From NCBI GenBank assembly GCA_001599815.1, contig BCIA01000001.1, positions 5,724,978-5,788,977 on the forward strand: DNA of 64,000 bases, written 5' to 3'. This DNA comes from Furcasterigmium furcatum (Eukaryota > Ascomycota > Sordariomycetes > Glomerellales > Plectosphaerellaceae). The stretch's first letter is position 1. Each line of letters starts with the position of its first letter. Shown here in pieces: positions 21,207-33,746 of this stretch. The notes beneath the pieces were generated by a model, which ran no database searches, was not told the DNA's origin, and saw only the letters and a list, made by a program, of their open reading frames with translations. The translations under genes were made by a program, and so were the position numbers.

Positions 21207-24200
21207 GCGTATTGCGAATTAAACACCGTAATATACGATTTGGAGGTCAATGGCAGTCGTCATGTCCTGGCTCCATATCCATCTCCATCCCCCCAAGAGT
21301 CCTTCTGATCTGATCTTTTCCAATGTGAACTCGATGCATGACTCTACCTACGCCTCGTATTTCTGTTGAACTGGATGTCCTCTGCGAGAGGAGGGTTGCC
21401 GACAAAGTGAGAGAGTCTCGGCGGTGGGGATAGTGTCAATTCCAGCAGTCTGCAACAACCAGAGATATCAGATTGATGCTGAATTTCGGTCCTCCAGCAG
21501 TCTAGAGGGCCCCCGTTGCCCCTTTATATCAACAGGATTTATCTCCGTGTCCTGAATTTTCGCACCTGGCAGGCTGGCGGCCCTGACATCTTCGCACACG
21601 AAATCCTCATTTTTCCATATCATACAGCTGCTGCATCTTAAGTATGATCGCCACAGAACAAATTGCTCTTCATTTTATCACAGCGCGGCCAATTATGACA
21701 CCATGGCTGGCTCCTCTTAGCTTCATCTTGGTTATTGGTTGGTACAGCCACCCGCAAAGCTGCCTCGATCAAGTAACCTATCCTACGGGAACAACCTCAA
21801 GGCATAGGGGTTTGTGGTCCTAGAAGCCCATTATGCAGTTTGGTACCTCGACGATTTCCTCACAGCCGCTCTCAAGCAGTTGGTTCTGGCGTGCCAGGAC
21901 CACCAGCAACAACTGCGCCAGGCAGCGGTATCGGACGTCAGGGAATCTGTGAGCTGCGGTCTGGAGGAGGTTCTACTACTGGACCTATAAATGTGTCCCC
22001 CAAGGGCCCTCAAGATGGAAATGGGGGCCAAATTTCAGCTGTTCTCTTACACCAGACCCACCAATTGTAGTCAGTATTGCTGCTGCCGGATATCTATTGA
22101 CTTCTTCATTCTACGGGGAACGCGGGCCACCTGACACACTGAGCAAACCCTTTTACCATAATGTCTTCCAACAACAACAAATACTTGGCGGCAGGACGTG
22201 GCTTTTCAGCCAGTAAACATCGTTGTCGCCCGCCGTGTATTATGCCGTGTCTGGATAGATTTAGGTCAATTCTGACCCGGAAACCAACAAATGCGCCAGA
22301 ATTATGACACCCTCGGATGCTCAGGTTTCCGGCTGAACAAACAACGAGGCCGAGATCGATTTAGGAGATAAAATTCTCTTCCAGTACTTTTATCAGGGAC
22401 GAAGAAAGTCGTCAATTTAGAGTTCAAGTACTGCATTTGTGCGAATATGACCATTCACGGTAAGCGTCTACGCCTCCTCTGCGGAGCTCCGCTGCCTCCA
22501 TATATTCTCCATGAGTTGCAAGAACAGGATTTATCAGAAGAGGGTCTAATGGCTGGCTCTGCACATGGTATTCGGGGACCCATCAACGTTATTTGATTCG
22601 GCAGATGGCGGATACGATACTCAAGGGGCGTCTCGAGGCATGAGATATCCATGGATACGTGGATACCAAAGCATCTCCAAGATTTTCGCTATCCCGCTTG
22701 TTCTTATTCGAAAAATTATGCCAGTCTTTCGATATAACGTGATGCTTAGAGGTCAGCTTGAGAACCCGCCATATTTATCGAGCAGCATCGGGTCTAACCA
22801 ATCCGTTGGGCAATAGGCTCATTTGCTTGATGGCTGTGAGGGTGGAGGAGGTGAGATTCTCTCTCTACCTTAGACGTCGATATCTTCCACCTTCTCGGGT
22901 ACCTTGGTTTGTTGATCATTCTGAACTTATGAGTACTGACTCATTTCGGCGCAGTCATAAAGGATCAGAGGCAGTGCATGTTAGTGACCCAATAGTAAGA
23001 TGCTGTTATCCAGAGCCAAAGCAGTCGCTGGACAAGTCGAGACAGTCTGATGAGGATGCGGCCCAGAACGAGCCCGCATAGTCGTCCACAATGCTGGGAT
23101 ATAGACCTGGAGTTGGTCTCACCCAAAGATTTGGGAACTGCACGATACGGGCTAGGTTTGACGAGCATTCACACTCAAGATGACTCCGTGAGAAGGGTAG
23201 AACCTGGCACGAAAACATCTTTGCATCACCTGGAAGACGGAGATTTCAAACCTTGCTTTTCCCGGAGTCCCCTACGTTCGAGAACGGCCGCCCTTTTACG
23301 TTATTAGCGAAAAATGCCCAGGTTCTTCCAGGGCTGAGGCCTCGGGGGCCACTCTCGGTTTCCGATAGTCTGGGACTCTGGGCCGGAGGACTGAATTGGG
23401 ACCAACGGGACGCACCAGTGCGGGTCTCCCATGCGGATTTGTCTCTGATACATGCTGTAAGGATGCGAAGCCTGATCCAGGCGTGCGTCTGACTCGTGGC
23501 GGGAATGCTTGGCTCGGGAGTCCCACCATCAGGGGACGGCTACGAGAGATCAGGTGCATATTTCGGGCTTTCCCGACGTGTCTGGCCCGGCCGGGACAGG
23601 CGCACCTTTCACAGCGATATGAGGCATGGCGTAGCTAGGGACTTGGGGACTTGGGGTGTACTGTTGGTGGCCTCCGCTCCTCGGAGAGAGACGTAACATC
23701 GTGACGAATCCCGGCATGGTGTCCCGGCGAGGTGAGTTGTGATTCAAGGGCCATGACGGTCCTGAGGAGGAGCCAGACCGGCCCGATGCACACAGAGTTC
23801 CGTCAGGTGACTGGTCAACTGGCGTCCGTTGGCGATGACAACACATATGACCAGGGGCCAGTCGTGGGGGTGATCAAGGCCAGTCTTGTTTCGCCTCCCG
23901 ATGATCGCGTCCCCCAAGCATCGCAGAGGTGGCCAACGGCAGCGGGAGAATCGCCACGCCACGCCGCGCGCCATGCCGTGGACAAGACCCTTATTCAAGC
24001 CCAAGAGCTACTCATGCAGCCACAAAAGCCACAGTCCAAGCTATCAAGTGATTTGTAGCTATCCCCCCTCTTTTAGGACCAATGGACGCGCCTTGTGCCA
24101 ACCCTGCTGGCGGGGAAAGGGAGGCAGAATTGGCAGATGAGGGTGAAGAAATTCCTTCTTGTCGGCCGGCGACTTTGGTAAAGATGGCGGGGAATGCTGA

Positions 24201-25132
24201 TATTACCTTAATGCTACCTCCATGCCTGCTTGGGTACCTCCTCATCAGGCCACCCACACACAATTTGTACTCGGCCGGCATCGTGGTCCGAGAAAGCACC
24301 TCACATGTGCTGCGATCCATCCATCCATCTAGTCCAGGGAGGGGGCTCGAGAAGCTAGAGAACATGGCGAGACTGCAGATCACTGTCGAGCTCTCGGCCG
24401 GCCGTCTGACCACCCCTTACGGCGAGCCCCTCGTCTCATCCCATGGACCTGGGCAGACAAACATGTGCCTGTGCCGCCGCAACCCTTGCTTGTTGTCATG
24501 TCGCGGGGGTTCGCAATGAGAAAACACCCCATGTCATGTCGCGCAGTTCGCATCTCCGAGGCTCTCGGGAAACAGGCGCCTCAGCCGCGCAGGAAAATTT
24601 CTTGCAACGGCGAGCAGAAAGAAGAAATGCTGTGTACTGCTTCGGGTGTGGCGTGCAAGCCACGGCGTCCTTGGGGGACCAACAGCCGGCATCGGGGGGA
24701 AGTTGCTGGGTTCCCGACCCCGACCCGACAGAGGTCCCGGCGCCCTGAGCTCTCTCACCACACCTCCCCAACTCCCTCACCTCAGGACCCTGTAAGTTGT
24801 ACGAGCGGCAGGTGCCGGCGTCCAGGATTTTCTCAGGCAGGGCGAGCAGGGCGAGGCTTGGCGGCCGAGCCATTCCGGTTCTACGCGACAGCTTCTGCGT
24901 CCAGGCGAGTCGACTGTGACGGCCGAGAGCCAGGTCGAGCGCGTTGTCTGGCGCCATTGGGAAGCAGCCGTCCACTTTGCTCGCTGATGCCCCGAGCTCA
25001 GCCAACAGCGTGGCGGTTAGGCGTGACGATCCCTGCGGAACCAAGCTAGAGAGCGCGGGACTAACATGGGATCTCCACCCACACCTCCGAGGGTCACAGG
25101 CCGCTCATTGGGCCGCGCCCACCTGATGGATC

Positions 25133-25141
25133 TTATCTGAT
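25133..25141 (-). promoter_or_regulatory. Iron-responsive GATA factor site (ATCAGATAA) upstream of the siderophore transporter
   Basis: TTATCTGAT on the plus strand is ATCAGATAA on the minus strand, a perfect match to ATCWGATAA, the extended GATA site bound by fungal iron repressors of the SreA/URBS1/Fep1 family. It lies 452 bp upstream of the transporter ATG. Confidence 0.7.
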
Positions 25142-25425
25142 CATCTGGCAAATTAACGTTGACTGGGCGAAATCGGCCTGTGCCTTCCATCTGCCTTCGG
25201 TCTCGGCTCGTCCTTCTCTCGCACCCATGCCCTGGAGCTGCCCCGGCAAACCGATCCTCGGGTCGACCTACCTGCAACCCATCTTGCCATCCCAGGTATA
25301 CCTCCTGGTGGGGTTCGGTCCTTGTCAAGTCGACGATTTTTTTTCCCCTCGGCGTCAATCCTCGCTCGCCCTCGCACTTGCCATGGCCCGACCCTCTGGG
25401 ACTGACGGATCGGCCGCCCGTGCCA

Positions 25426-25433
25426 TATATAGA
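25426..25433 (+). promoter_or_regulatory. Candidate TATA box of the siderophore transporter gene
   Basis: TATATAGA, 167 bp upstream of the ATG, followed by a C/T-rich leader. Confidence 0.5.
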
Positions 25434-25592
25434 GGGGTTCCTGCGCGGCGTCGATCGCCTTCCCTCTCGGCCTCCCTCTTCTCATCCGCTCCCAGACTCT
25501 CCTGATACCGACTGCTTGGTCCTGGCCTGTCAATACCTTCTCAAGCTTTCCCACCGACGAGCACTACTTTGCTGTACTGCCCGTCCGCCACC

Positions 25593-27491
25593 ATGTCGGC
25601 CGTCCCCGTCCAGGAACAGCCGCAGGCGCGTTCCTCTCTCCAGATCGACCCGGAGAAGAACGCCCTCGCCAGCAACGAGGCTCAGGAGGTCGCCGCCGAC
25701 GACAAGAAGTACGACTCTGATGAGTCCGGCAACTTCCAGGATGGTGTCAACCGCATCCGTGCCGTCACCTCCGTCTGGTCCACCAAGACCATGATCCTGG
25801 TCTTCCTGCTGTACGTCCCAACCTGCTTTGCAGCGCACCACCATGTCTAACAATCCTCCTCGATAGCCTGTACATCGTGTCCTTTGTCGACCAGCTCCTG
25901 GTCTCCGTCCACTACGCCCTCAACCCCTACGTCAGCTCTGCCTTCGGCCGCCACGGCCTCATCGCCAGTGTCGGCGCCACATCTAGCATCCTCAGCGCTA
26001 CCTGTAGCTTGACCATCGCCAAGATCATTGATATCTGGGGCCGTATTGCCGGCTTCATCTGCATGGTCCTTCTCGTCATCGTCAGTTTGATCATGAAGGC
26101 CACCGCCCAGAACTTCGAGACCTACATGGGTGCCTACGTCCTCTACTGGACTGGTCATTCCGGCATCTTGTACGTCATCGACGTCATGATGGCCGATATG
26201 ACCAGCCTCAAGAACCGTATGCTCGCCATGACGCTCATGGGCACCCCCCTCATCGCCAGCACCTTCGCAGGTCCCAAGATCGGAGAGCGCTTCTACAACG
26301 AGTCCACCTACAACTGGGCCTTCGGCACCTTCGCCATCATCTCCGCCGCAGTTGCCATCCCCGTTATCATCGTCATGCTCATTCAGGAGAACAAGGCCAA
26401 GAAGGCTGGTCTGATGCCCGTCAAGACATCTGAGCGCAAGTGGTACGAGTCCATCTGGTTCTACATTATCCAGCTCGACGGTATGTTCCCCACCCCCTCC
26501 AGCCATATTGTCCGGGAACGTAATTGCTGACTGATACCTCTAAGTCCTGGGCATCATTCTCATCACCTTCTGCTTCGGCCTGATCATCCTGCCCTTCAAC
26601 ATCGTCGTCTACTCCCCTAACGGCTGGCAGACACCCTACATCATCGCCATGGAGGTCACTGGCGTTGTGTGCGGTGTTCTCTTCTACTGCTGGGAGAAGT
26701 TCTACGCCCCCGTGCAGTTCATGCCCTGGAAATTCCTGAAGGAGCCTACCATCATCGGCTCCTGCTTGGTCTATGGAGTCATGTTCCTGTCGTGCTTCGC
26801 CTGGAACGGCTACTTCGGCTCGTACATCCAGGTCGTCCACAGGCTCGACATCTCAACGGCTGGCTACGTCGTCAACTCGTTCTCTCTGTCGGCTGCTATC
26901 ATGAGCCCCGTCTTCGGTCTCCTCGTCCGCTGGTCTGGCAACTTCAAGTACGTCGCCTACCTCGGCATTCCGATCATGCTCCTGGGTACTGCCCTCATCA
27001 TCCCCTTCCGCCAGCCCGACGCCCCCGTCGGCGTCCTCGTCCTCACCCAAATCCTCAACGGTATTGGTACTGGTGCCCTCTCCGCCACCGCTCAGCTGGC
27101 TGTCACCGTCCCCGTCACCCACCAGCAGATTGCCGTCGCTCTTGCCATCTGGGGCATGTTCGGCGGCATCGGCTCGTCCATCGGCTTCGCCATCGCTGGC
27201 GCCTTGTGGAGCAACGTCTTCCCTGTCGAGCTTGCCAAGAGGCTTCCCGAGGAGAGCAAGTCGATGGCCCGCGATATCTTCGGCGACATCGTCCTGCAAA
27301 TGTCCTTTGAGGACGGCACCCCTGAGCGCGAAGCTGTTGTCGGAGCCTACGCCCACGTCATGAGGCTCATGGTTATCGTCGGCTGCGCCTTCATTCCCCT
27401 GGTCCTCGCGTCCATCTACATCTGGAGGAACATCAACCTCAAGAAGAAGGAGCAGGAGGAGGGCAACCAGACCAAGGGCAACGTCCTGTAA
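25593..27491 (+). CDS. MFS siderophore-iron transporter, 592 aa
   Basis: Exons 25593-25810, 25867-26480 and 26545-27491, phase kept (a Leu and a Val codon are split). The protein has a hydrophilic N-terminus (DDKKYDSDESGNFQDGVNRIRAV, the lead-in typical of fungal siderochrome transporters) and about 14 membrane helices in the MFS arrangement, with a central loop carrying ERKWYES. NAHHGLI-type signatures of the family are present in variant form (FGRHGLIASVGATSSI, TGHSGILYVIDVMMAD, NGIGTGALSATAQLAV). Such carriers import ferric siderophores across the plasma membrane or sort them between compartments; the ligand cannot be read. A perfect ATCWGATAA site and a TATA box in the promoter support repression by iron. 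Confidence 0.9.
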
Positions 27492-28304
27492 ATGTGGTGA
27501 GACCACTCTCTCAGATACCGCCTCACGGTCTGGTTTGTTTTGGATATGAGCCGCACTGCATTAAAAGATCTACGCATCACGTCGAAATAAGATAATAAGT
27601 ACTGCAAGCGAGATTCGAATTCTAATAATTCAAATACGTGCCGAATATGCTGCTGTCCAGCATCGTGATGAAGTCCTGTAAGATTTGAGTCCTCGGCAGG
27701 GGGTCCATAAGTGGGCTTCGACAGTGGAGGCAGGAAGTTGCAATTAACGCTGGAGTCTGTGTGTTCATGCCAAGATGGGACCCCTGCTGCAAGAAAAACA
27801 AGCTCATCCGGCGGAAGCTTTGGCACCAAACGAAGCGTTTACCACATCTTCCTGCAAGTCGGTACGTGTTCAGCACATCACATGCTGCAGCCAGCTCCAT
27901 TATATGCCAAACCAAAACGCCAGATATGATTCTTGTGTCGCACGGATGTCGTGTCGATATAAAAGGGGCATCATGCCTCATGCGGTAACATGGCCAGCAA
28001 GCCCTCCCAGGACCCAGTGGGTAGGTAGATAAAACAGACAAAAAGCACTATACCATACGGAAAAACCCGAGACCCATCCCGGCCAGGGAGGAGGAGGGGG
28101 TCGGTCACCCCTCTCTGCGTCGGCCGACGTTGGTTCTCTCCCGGCCAAATACTCTATGAAGACTCTTTCATGCGCCAGCTCGTTCCTCCTTTGGGTATCA
28201 GCCCTTTCATCATAAAAACACGGGTTTTGCATGTTGTATAGGCAGACGGCGACACAAAACGATTTTTTGGTTCTTTGCGGCCGAGGAAGAAGAGCATATC
28301 ATCT
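27492..28304. other. Intergenic between convergent genes; no gene seen
   Basis: 3' flanks of the siderophore transporter (+) and ceramide synthase (-). AT-richer than the neighbouring coding DNA; no ORF with family similarity. Confidence 0.5.
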
Positions 28305-30086
28305 CTACTCCACCTGCTTCTCGCAGCCGATGCGGCCCAGCAGCTCCTTCCTGTCGCTGTGGCCGGGGAGGCTGACGCCAGACGTGCTGGAGTGCCTCTT
28401 GGCGCCGGTCCGGCGCTCCCAGTTCTTGAGGTCGAGATCCTCGACGCCGACCTCGGCCTCGAGGGGTGCCTCCTCGTAGATGTACTCGTCCTCCTCCACG
28501 TCGTCGCCCTCGTCGTCGCTGCGGACCTCCTCGGCGTTGCCGCCGCGCAGGACCTTGAGGGCGACGCGGATGACGAGGACGAACCAGGCGATGGTGAGGA
28601 CCTGGAGCGCGAGGAGGGGCACGAGGAATCCCCACTTGATGCTCTCGTTGTAGCAGACGAGTCCCTCCGAGTCGAAGAAGGGCTCGACGAGGTAGCGGCG
28701 GCCCTCGGGCACGGGGAAAGGTCCCTGGATGTTGCCGGCGGGGCCCTTGAAACAGCCCGTGGTCATGATATCCGGTGTGTGATGGTAGACGGACCAGCAG
28801 GCCAGGGGGTAGAAGATGTGGCGGAAGACGACCCAGGAGACCATGAAGATGCCGAAGGCGACGTCGCAGATGGTAGTGAAGCCGGCGTACTTCAGGCACT
28901 TGGCGAGCTATGAATGTGCATTAGCATCTGCAGTGCTTGGTCCAGACGGTCAGACTTACAGAAAGGAAGATGTCGGTGACGTCCATGGTGACCAGGATGA
29001 CATGGCCGACAGGGGTGTGGTCGTAGGTGTAGCAGGAGAAGAGCAGACCACAGGTGATGAAGTGGTGAGTGAGCATTTGCCAGTGGTCCTTACGACGCTC
29101 CTCAATGTTGAGGACAATAACCTGCTGGATCCAGAAGGCCGACTGGGCGAGGATGTAGGACTTCATGAGACCGGAGATCTCACGGTTGGGCCAATGGGTC
29201 CACATCTCCTTGAGGTTGAAGAAGTAGGGGGACTTCCAGTACATGTACTAAGCGGTACAGGTCAGCACGTGCGACGAACTACCCAACCAACGCAAAAATC
29301 TCGGGTTGAACTTACCACGCCGAGAACCCAGAAGACGGTGTAGTAGATGACCATCCAGGACTGCTCGCTGAAGCGGGTGAGCTGCTTGATCTTGCGCATG
29401 CCCAGAGTCTTGGCGAAAGGAGCGAGCACGTATTCCATGGTGGCAGCGCGCAGGCCGGTGAACAGCACGACGAAGAAGGTGACCATGTAGCAGTCGTCGA
29501 GGCCATGGCCGTACTTGCCCGTTTCAGGGTTCCGGTAAGACAGGGAGAGGAACTTGGCGGTGTAAGACTGAGCTTTAGGGATGAAGTGGTGGGCGAGGAA
29601 GAGCAGCGTGAGCAGGTTGAAGGCGAGGCCTGGGAACAGTTCCGTGTTAGTCAAAGATGCCCTCGAGAATGTGACCGTCGATCTCGTGCTCATGTTCGGG
29701 AGTTGCCTTCGAATGTCTGACAGCCATGCCGTGGAACGTTGGTGGCTTGGACCGTCTTAGACCGCCACGAGAAAAGGCAAGGGAGAGCAAGACGACCGAC
29801 CCCCCAATGAGGGGCGCGGACGACAGCCGTGATCTGGCAAGGAGAGTGACATACCGATCTGGTTCTCGATCAACCACTGGACGAATTGCTTCCAGCCACT
29901 GTCCTCCTTTCTCCTTGTGCGCCGCACGAGGACGACGTTGCTGTTGCCAGCAGTCTGCATGTATAGGGGTCCGTTCATGTTTCGGGGTTTCTGGCTGCTG
30001 GGGGTCTTCTCGACATTGGCGCCGGAGGGGCCTCGCATCAGGGGCTTCTCGAAGACGGGCGTCTCATGGTCACCGATGTCGCCCAT
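28305..30086 (-). CDS. lag1: Ceramide synthase (Lag1/Lac1, TLC domain), 478 aa
   Basis: Exons 30086-29855, 29629-29316, 29247-28960 and 28907-28305; three phase 0/1 introns, one with a CTAATG branch site. The ER enzyme joins a fatty acyl-CoA to a sphingoid base. Seen: disordered cytosolic N-terminus, helix LAFNLLTLLFLAHHF, the TLC (Lag1) domain starting near FSEQSWMVIYYTVFWVLGV, the Lag1 motif with tandem histidines (DHWQMLTHHFITCGLLFSCY) and MDVTDIFLS, two further helices, and an acidic C-terminal tail (DDEGDDVEEDEYIYEE) likely to be phosphorylated, as the yeast tails are by CK2. Length is right for fungal Lag1. Filamentous fungi often have two paralogues with different chain preference; which one this is cannot be decided here. 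Confidence 0.92.
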
Positions 30087-31981
30087 GATGGCGGCGGGTA
30101 TGGGGTTCGCGGTTCGGGGATGCGGCGGTGTCTTTCGCGAACTCGACGCCGGCCAGCGTGGTATTTCAATGCCCGAGAAAGGATGATCGTACGCGTGGAG
30201 AAGGACCGAGGCGGTGTAGGTGTTTGTTGAGGGTTGTGGGAGTCCGAGTCGCGGCGAGAGATGCGACGTGCGGTGGCGGCGGGACGCTGGCGGCAACGTA
30301 TTGTCTCTGCGTGCTCGGCAGGCAAAGAGAGGAAGCGAGCGAGGCTGGAGGGCGTGCGAACCTGCTCGGTGCTGGGGGGACGGGAGGTCGAGGAGGTGGT
30401 GAAGGTGGGAGCAAGCCGTCGACGACGAAACGAGGGAGGGGAGGAGGAGCAATTGGCAGGCAGAGCTCAACCTAGGTGATGGAAAAGGAGGACGAGGATG
30501 GATGCTCGAAAAGCAGACAGACACGGACAACCGCCAACTCTCCACCGAGACGTGGGACCCTCGAGAACTCGCTCGACCCAGCAGGAGGCGTGTGTGTGTC
30601 AATGTGCGAGTCGGTCGGCGGCGCTGGGCTGGGCCGCGCTGGCCCATGGACACTTTTTTTCTGGTGTGAAAGTACCCCCCCACCCGATGCTGCAGCAGAG
30701 GTACCTCCCGATCATCATTGTAGCTTTCTCAGGGGGCGCATCTGCAACTTCCCCCCGTTGAGCTGCCAATTAAAGGGTACGTACCGCCAACTGCGCGCCC
30801 CGTTTCGATGCCACAAATTTGAATTGGAGCGGCCTGGTTCGCTGCGGTCAGGGGTTGGCAAGGGCGAGGGGGGAGCGGGGTCCCCACCGAATGGTGCAGG
30901 GGGCCTGTTTAGTGTTCAGGATAGGGGCTTGGGAATCTGCGAGTAGCACGCTCCGGGTACCCTAGCATGGCGTTCAGCAATGACCAGCAGCCCAAGTACA
31001 TGTACTTCCGGCAGGTGATCGGCCCTGCTGCAGTCGAAGGGCGGTGAGGGTCCCCTCCTCAGCACTTTATTCCAGGTTCTGAACTCACCTATGATACGAG
31101 CGTTGAGAATGCTACCTTGGCGGGGGGCCGTCGCGGCGACGCGACGACTTCAGCACATCATGTCCCTCACCTAATTACACAGAGAGATCATGATACAAGC
31201 ACCTGGGTATGCTAGCCAGGAACATTTCATCCCACGAGAAGAATTCGATAAAGGCTAAAATAGGGGTCCATACGCCTCGGCCACGGGCTAGGACGGATAT
31301 GGCGCATCCGCGAGCCAGATAGCAAAGAGTTGAATTGGGCTGGCTTCCCCGCCCTGACATCCCAGCTTTCGTGCGTGTCGCCATCTGAACTGCAAAGGGG
31401 TCTAGGCGCAGGGCGGACAACCACTCGGCCGAGGCTCAACTTTCAAGGCCCTGATCTGATACGTTCCTATGCGCCGAAATATTGTGCATCGTCAATTCCC
31501 CCTGCTTGTGATCGATTAATTGCTAGTAGTGCTGGCGGCGTTGTCGATGTGCAGGCGTCGATGTTCGAGAAAAGATCCATATCGCGCTCCTTCGCCTGCC
31601 CCTCATCGCAATGAAAGGGGAGAGGAAATGCGCACCTCTCAGAAGCTCGATCCCGAGGTTGCGCGCCACGAGGTCCTCTTGCTGGCCCAAGCTCGTGCTC
31701 TCTCCATTCCCTCCTTGAGCTCGGGCCACATTGCGGACCGTCTCAAATGAGTGAGGTGGCGAGCGATGTGGCTGGCGCTGTGTTACGCCACAGGAGACCC
31801 CACATGACCTCTCGCTGATGACAACTCCATGGATGGATCGACGACTACTTAGCCATCTACTCCCCCGACGACTTCTGCCTGTCTGGCTCTCCTAGATTGA
31901 AACCCTCGCCAACAAGCCTCAGAATTTCAACGCCGAAGCCTATCCGAAGTTTTCTGAACTACTCCCTCTCGACTACGAGCC
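30087..31981. other. 1.9-kb divergent intergenic region between ceramide synthase and the BI-1 gene
   Basis: Left part (30.1-30.9 kb) is GC- and purine-rich leader of the ceramide synthase gene. Right part is the promoter of the Bax-inhibitor gene and holds a 40-codon ORF (31628-31750) with coding-like third positions but no family match. No RNA gene seen. Confidence 0.45.
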
Positions 31982-32960
31982 ATGGCCGCCAACACCAAGT
32001 ATCAGCCGGCTCCGACGCACGACCCTGAGGAGCACGACTACCCCCAGGCGCCGCCCGCCTACCAAGCCGAGAGCAGCAGTGCCATTCACGACGATGAGGC
32101 TCGCCTGTTCGGCGGCGGCGCCCCTCGCGCCAGCCAAGACGATGATGATATCCCCGACGACTTCAAGGTATGTCGCCGTCGCGCGGGCGCTCCCCCGCCC
32201 CCTCTCAGGCCACTAGGCTGACACCAGACGCACAGTTCGGCGGCTCCGTCGCAGAGGCCACCATCGACATCCGCAACCAGTTCATCCGCAAGGTCTACGC
32301 CATTCTCACCGTCCAGCTCATCGTGACCGGCGCTGTCTCGGCTCTCAGCTTCTGGAGCGAGAGCTACAAGAACTGGATCCAGTCCAATGCTTACGTCGTC
32401 TGGCTATCAGTGAGTGCTCCCAAACAAACACCCCCGCCACTGTCCCAGTGTCCTAACCATGTCCCCAGCTCTTTGGATCCCTCGGCTTCCTTCTCCTCAC
32501 TTTCTGGAAGCGCAAGTCCTACCCGACCAACCTCATCTTCCTCTCCGCCTTCACCCTCACCGAGGCCTACTCCATCTCCGTCATCGTCTCCTTCTATAAG
32601 GCTTCCATCGTCCTCAACGCCGTCGTCCTCACCGCGGGAATCTTCGTCTTCCTCACGGCCTTCGCCTGCCAGACAAAGTACGACTTCACCTCGTGGGCGC
32701 CCTATCTCTTCGGCTCCCTCTGGGCCCTCATCCTCTTCGGCTTCATGGCCATGTTCTTCCCCTACAGCTCCACCGCCGAGCTCGTCTATGGCGGCATCGC
32801 CGCCCTCCTCTTCAGCGCCTACATCCTCGTCGACACCCAGCTCATCATGCGCAAGCACCACGTCGAGGAGGAGATCGCCGCCGCCATCAGCCTCTATCTC
32901 GACATCCTCAACCTCTTCCTCGCCATTCTGCGCATCCTCAACAGCCAGCAGAACAATTGA
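31982..32960 (+). CDS. bxi1: Bax inhibitor-1/LFG family membrane protein, 283 aa
   Basis: Exons 31982-32167, 32236-32409 and 32469-32960, all phase 0. A Pro-rich, acidic cytosolic N-terminus (QAPPAYQAES) is followed by VAEATIDIRNQFIRKVYAILTVQ, the LFG-type lead-in to helix 1, and seven hydrophobic helices ending with the conserved YGGIAALLFSAYILVDTQLIM and IAAAISLYLDILNLFLAILRIL, where the paired aspartates of the family's pH-sensing calcium channel lie. Members sit in ER, Golgi or vacuole membranes, leak calcium and temper cell death and unfolded-protein stress; yeast Bxi1/Ybh3 is the nearest named homologue. Length and topology are typical. Confidence 0.9.
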
Positions 32961-33746
32961 GTCTAAAGAATTGCGGGGACGAGCTGCAGGGGGAGGCTTG
33001 AGAGATTGACCTGGAGTATTGGCGTTGTCTTGGAGGTAGTTTGACTCATTGGTTAGGAATAATTTCATGTTCGCATGCGTTGCTTTATCCAGAGGGCTCA
33101 TTAGTGGCGTGTCGCCATAATATTGTATCTGCCCAGCTGGGCCCATCACTTGCACAAACTTCGTCGTGATCTCGAAATGATATCTGCATTAGAAGTCCAC
33201 TAATAGAAAAGGAAAGAAATAAGCCGCCGGCAAGAAGAAGGGACGAGTGGATGACCGAGATACAGCCCACAGTGGCCAGATTCATTGCGCGATCTCTCGA
33301 TCACACGTTGCCAACCGACCGCGTCGATGTAGCGCCCACAAGCACATCCGTGTCTTGCTCACGACAACCACATTGCCCATCCCCCGACCGACTCTTCTCC
33401 TTTTGCGGGTAGCCCTGCGCCCACGGGTTTGAACCCACGGTGTCTCACGGTCGCGAGACCCAACAACACCATGATCCTCAGCACCCGGATATCGTGCCGT
33501 TGCCGGTGGACCAGACCGGCTAATCCTCCTTCCTTTTGGTTCGTCGCAGTCATGGACCTTTTGCGGGAGTATTGTGTATCTTCGTGTCAGGAGAAGAAAA
33601 AGGAACTTGCGGAAGCAGGGGAATATCTTGGCTCTCTCTCAACCCGGAAGCAGTAGCATGAGGAACCAACGCCAGCGTAAGAAAACGACCCGTAAAGCAG
33701 CTCTCGAGAGAGCCAGCGGCATGCGTACCGCCGCCCCTCGCAGCGT
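32961..33746. other. Intergenic between convergent genes; no gene seen
   Basis: 3' flanks of the BI-1 gene (+) and septin gene (-). A palindromic GGGTTTGAACCC at 33425-33436 resembles a tRNA T-loop, but no tRNA can be folded around it. Confidence 0.5.

Larger units (their letters stand above)
21207..25592. other. 4.4-kb stretch without a recognisable gene
   Basis: Longest gene-free stretch of the window. Between about 21.2 and 23.2 kb it is visibly richer in A and T than flanking coding DNA and its reading frames are cut by many stops. A short ATG ORF at 22447-22596 stops at a TGA and the frame then runs on to about 22736, but I recognise no family. No terminal inverted repeats or transposase motifs were found by eye. 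The right end holds the siderophore-transporter promoter with an iron-GATA site and a TATA box. Confidence 0.4.

Noticed and set aside
24082..24519. 145-aa plus-strand ORF in the gene-free stretch
   Set aside because: Overlapped by equally long ORFs on both strands, no coding bias, no family.
31628..31750. 40-codon ORF upstream of the BI-1 gene
   Set aside because: Coding-like third positions but too short, no homology and no start context; could be noise or an upstream ORF.
33390..33540. Possible tRNA on the minus strand around a GGTTCAAACC T-loop-like element
   Set aside because: The T-stem fails after two pairs and no 5' acceptor strand complementary to the presumed 3' side is present; the element is just a palindrome.
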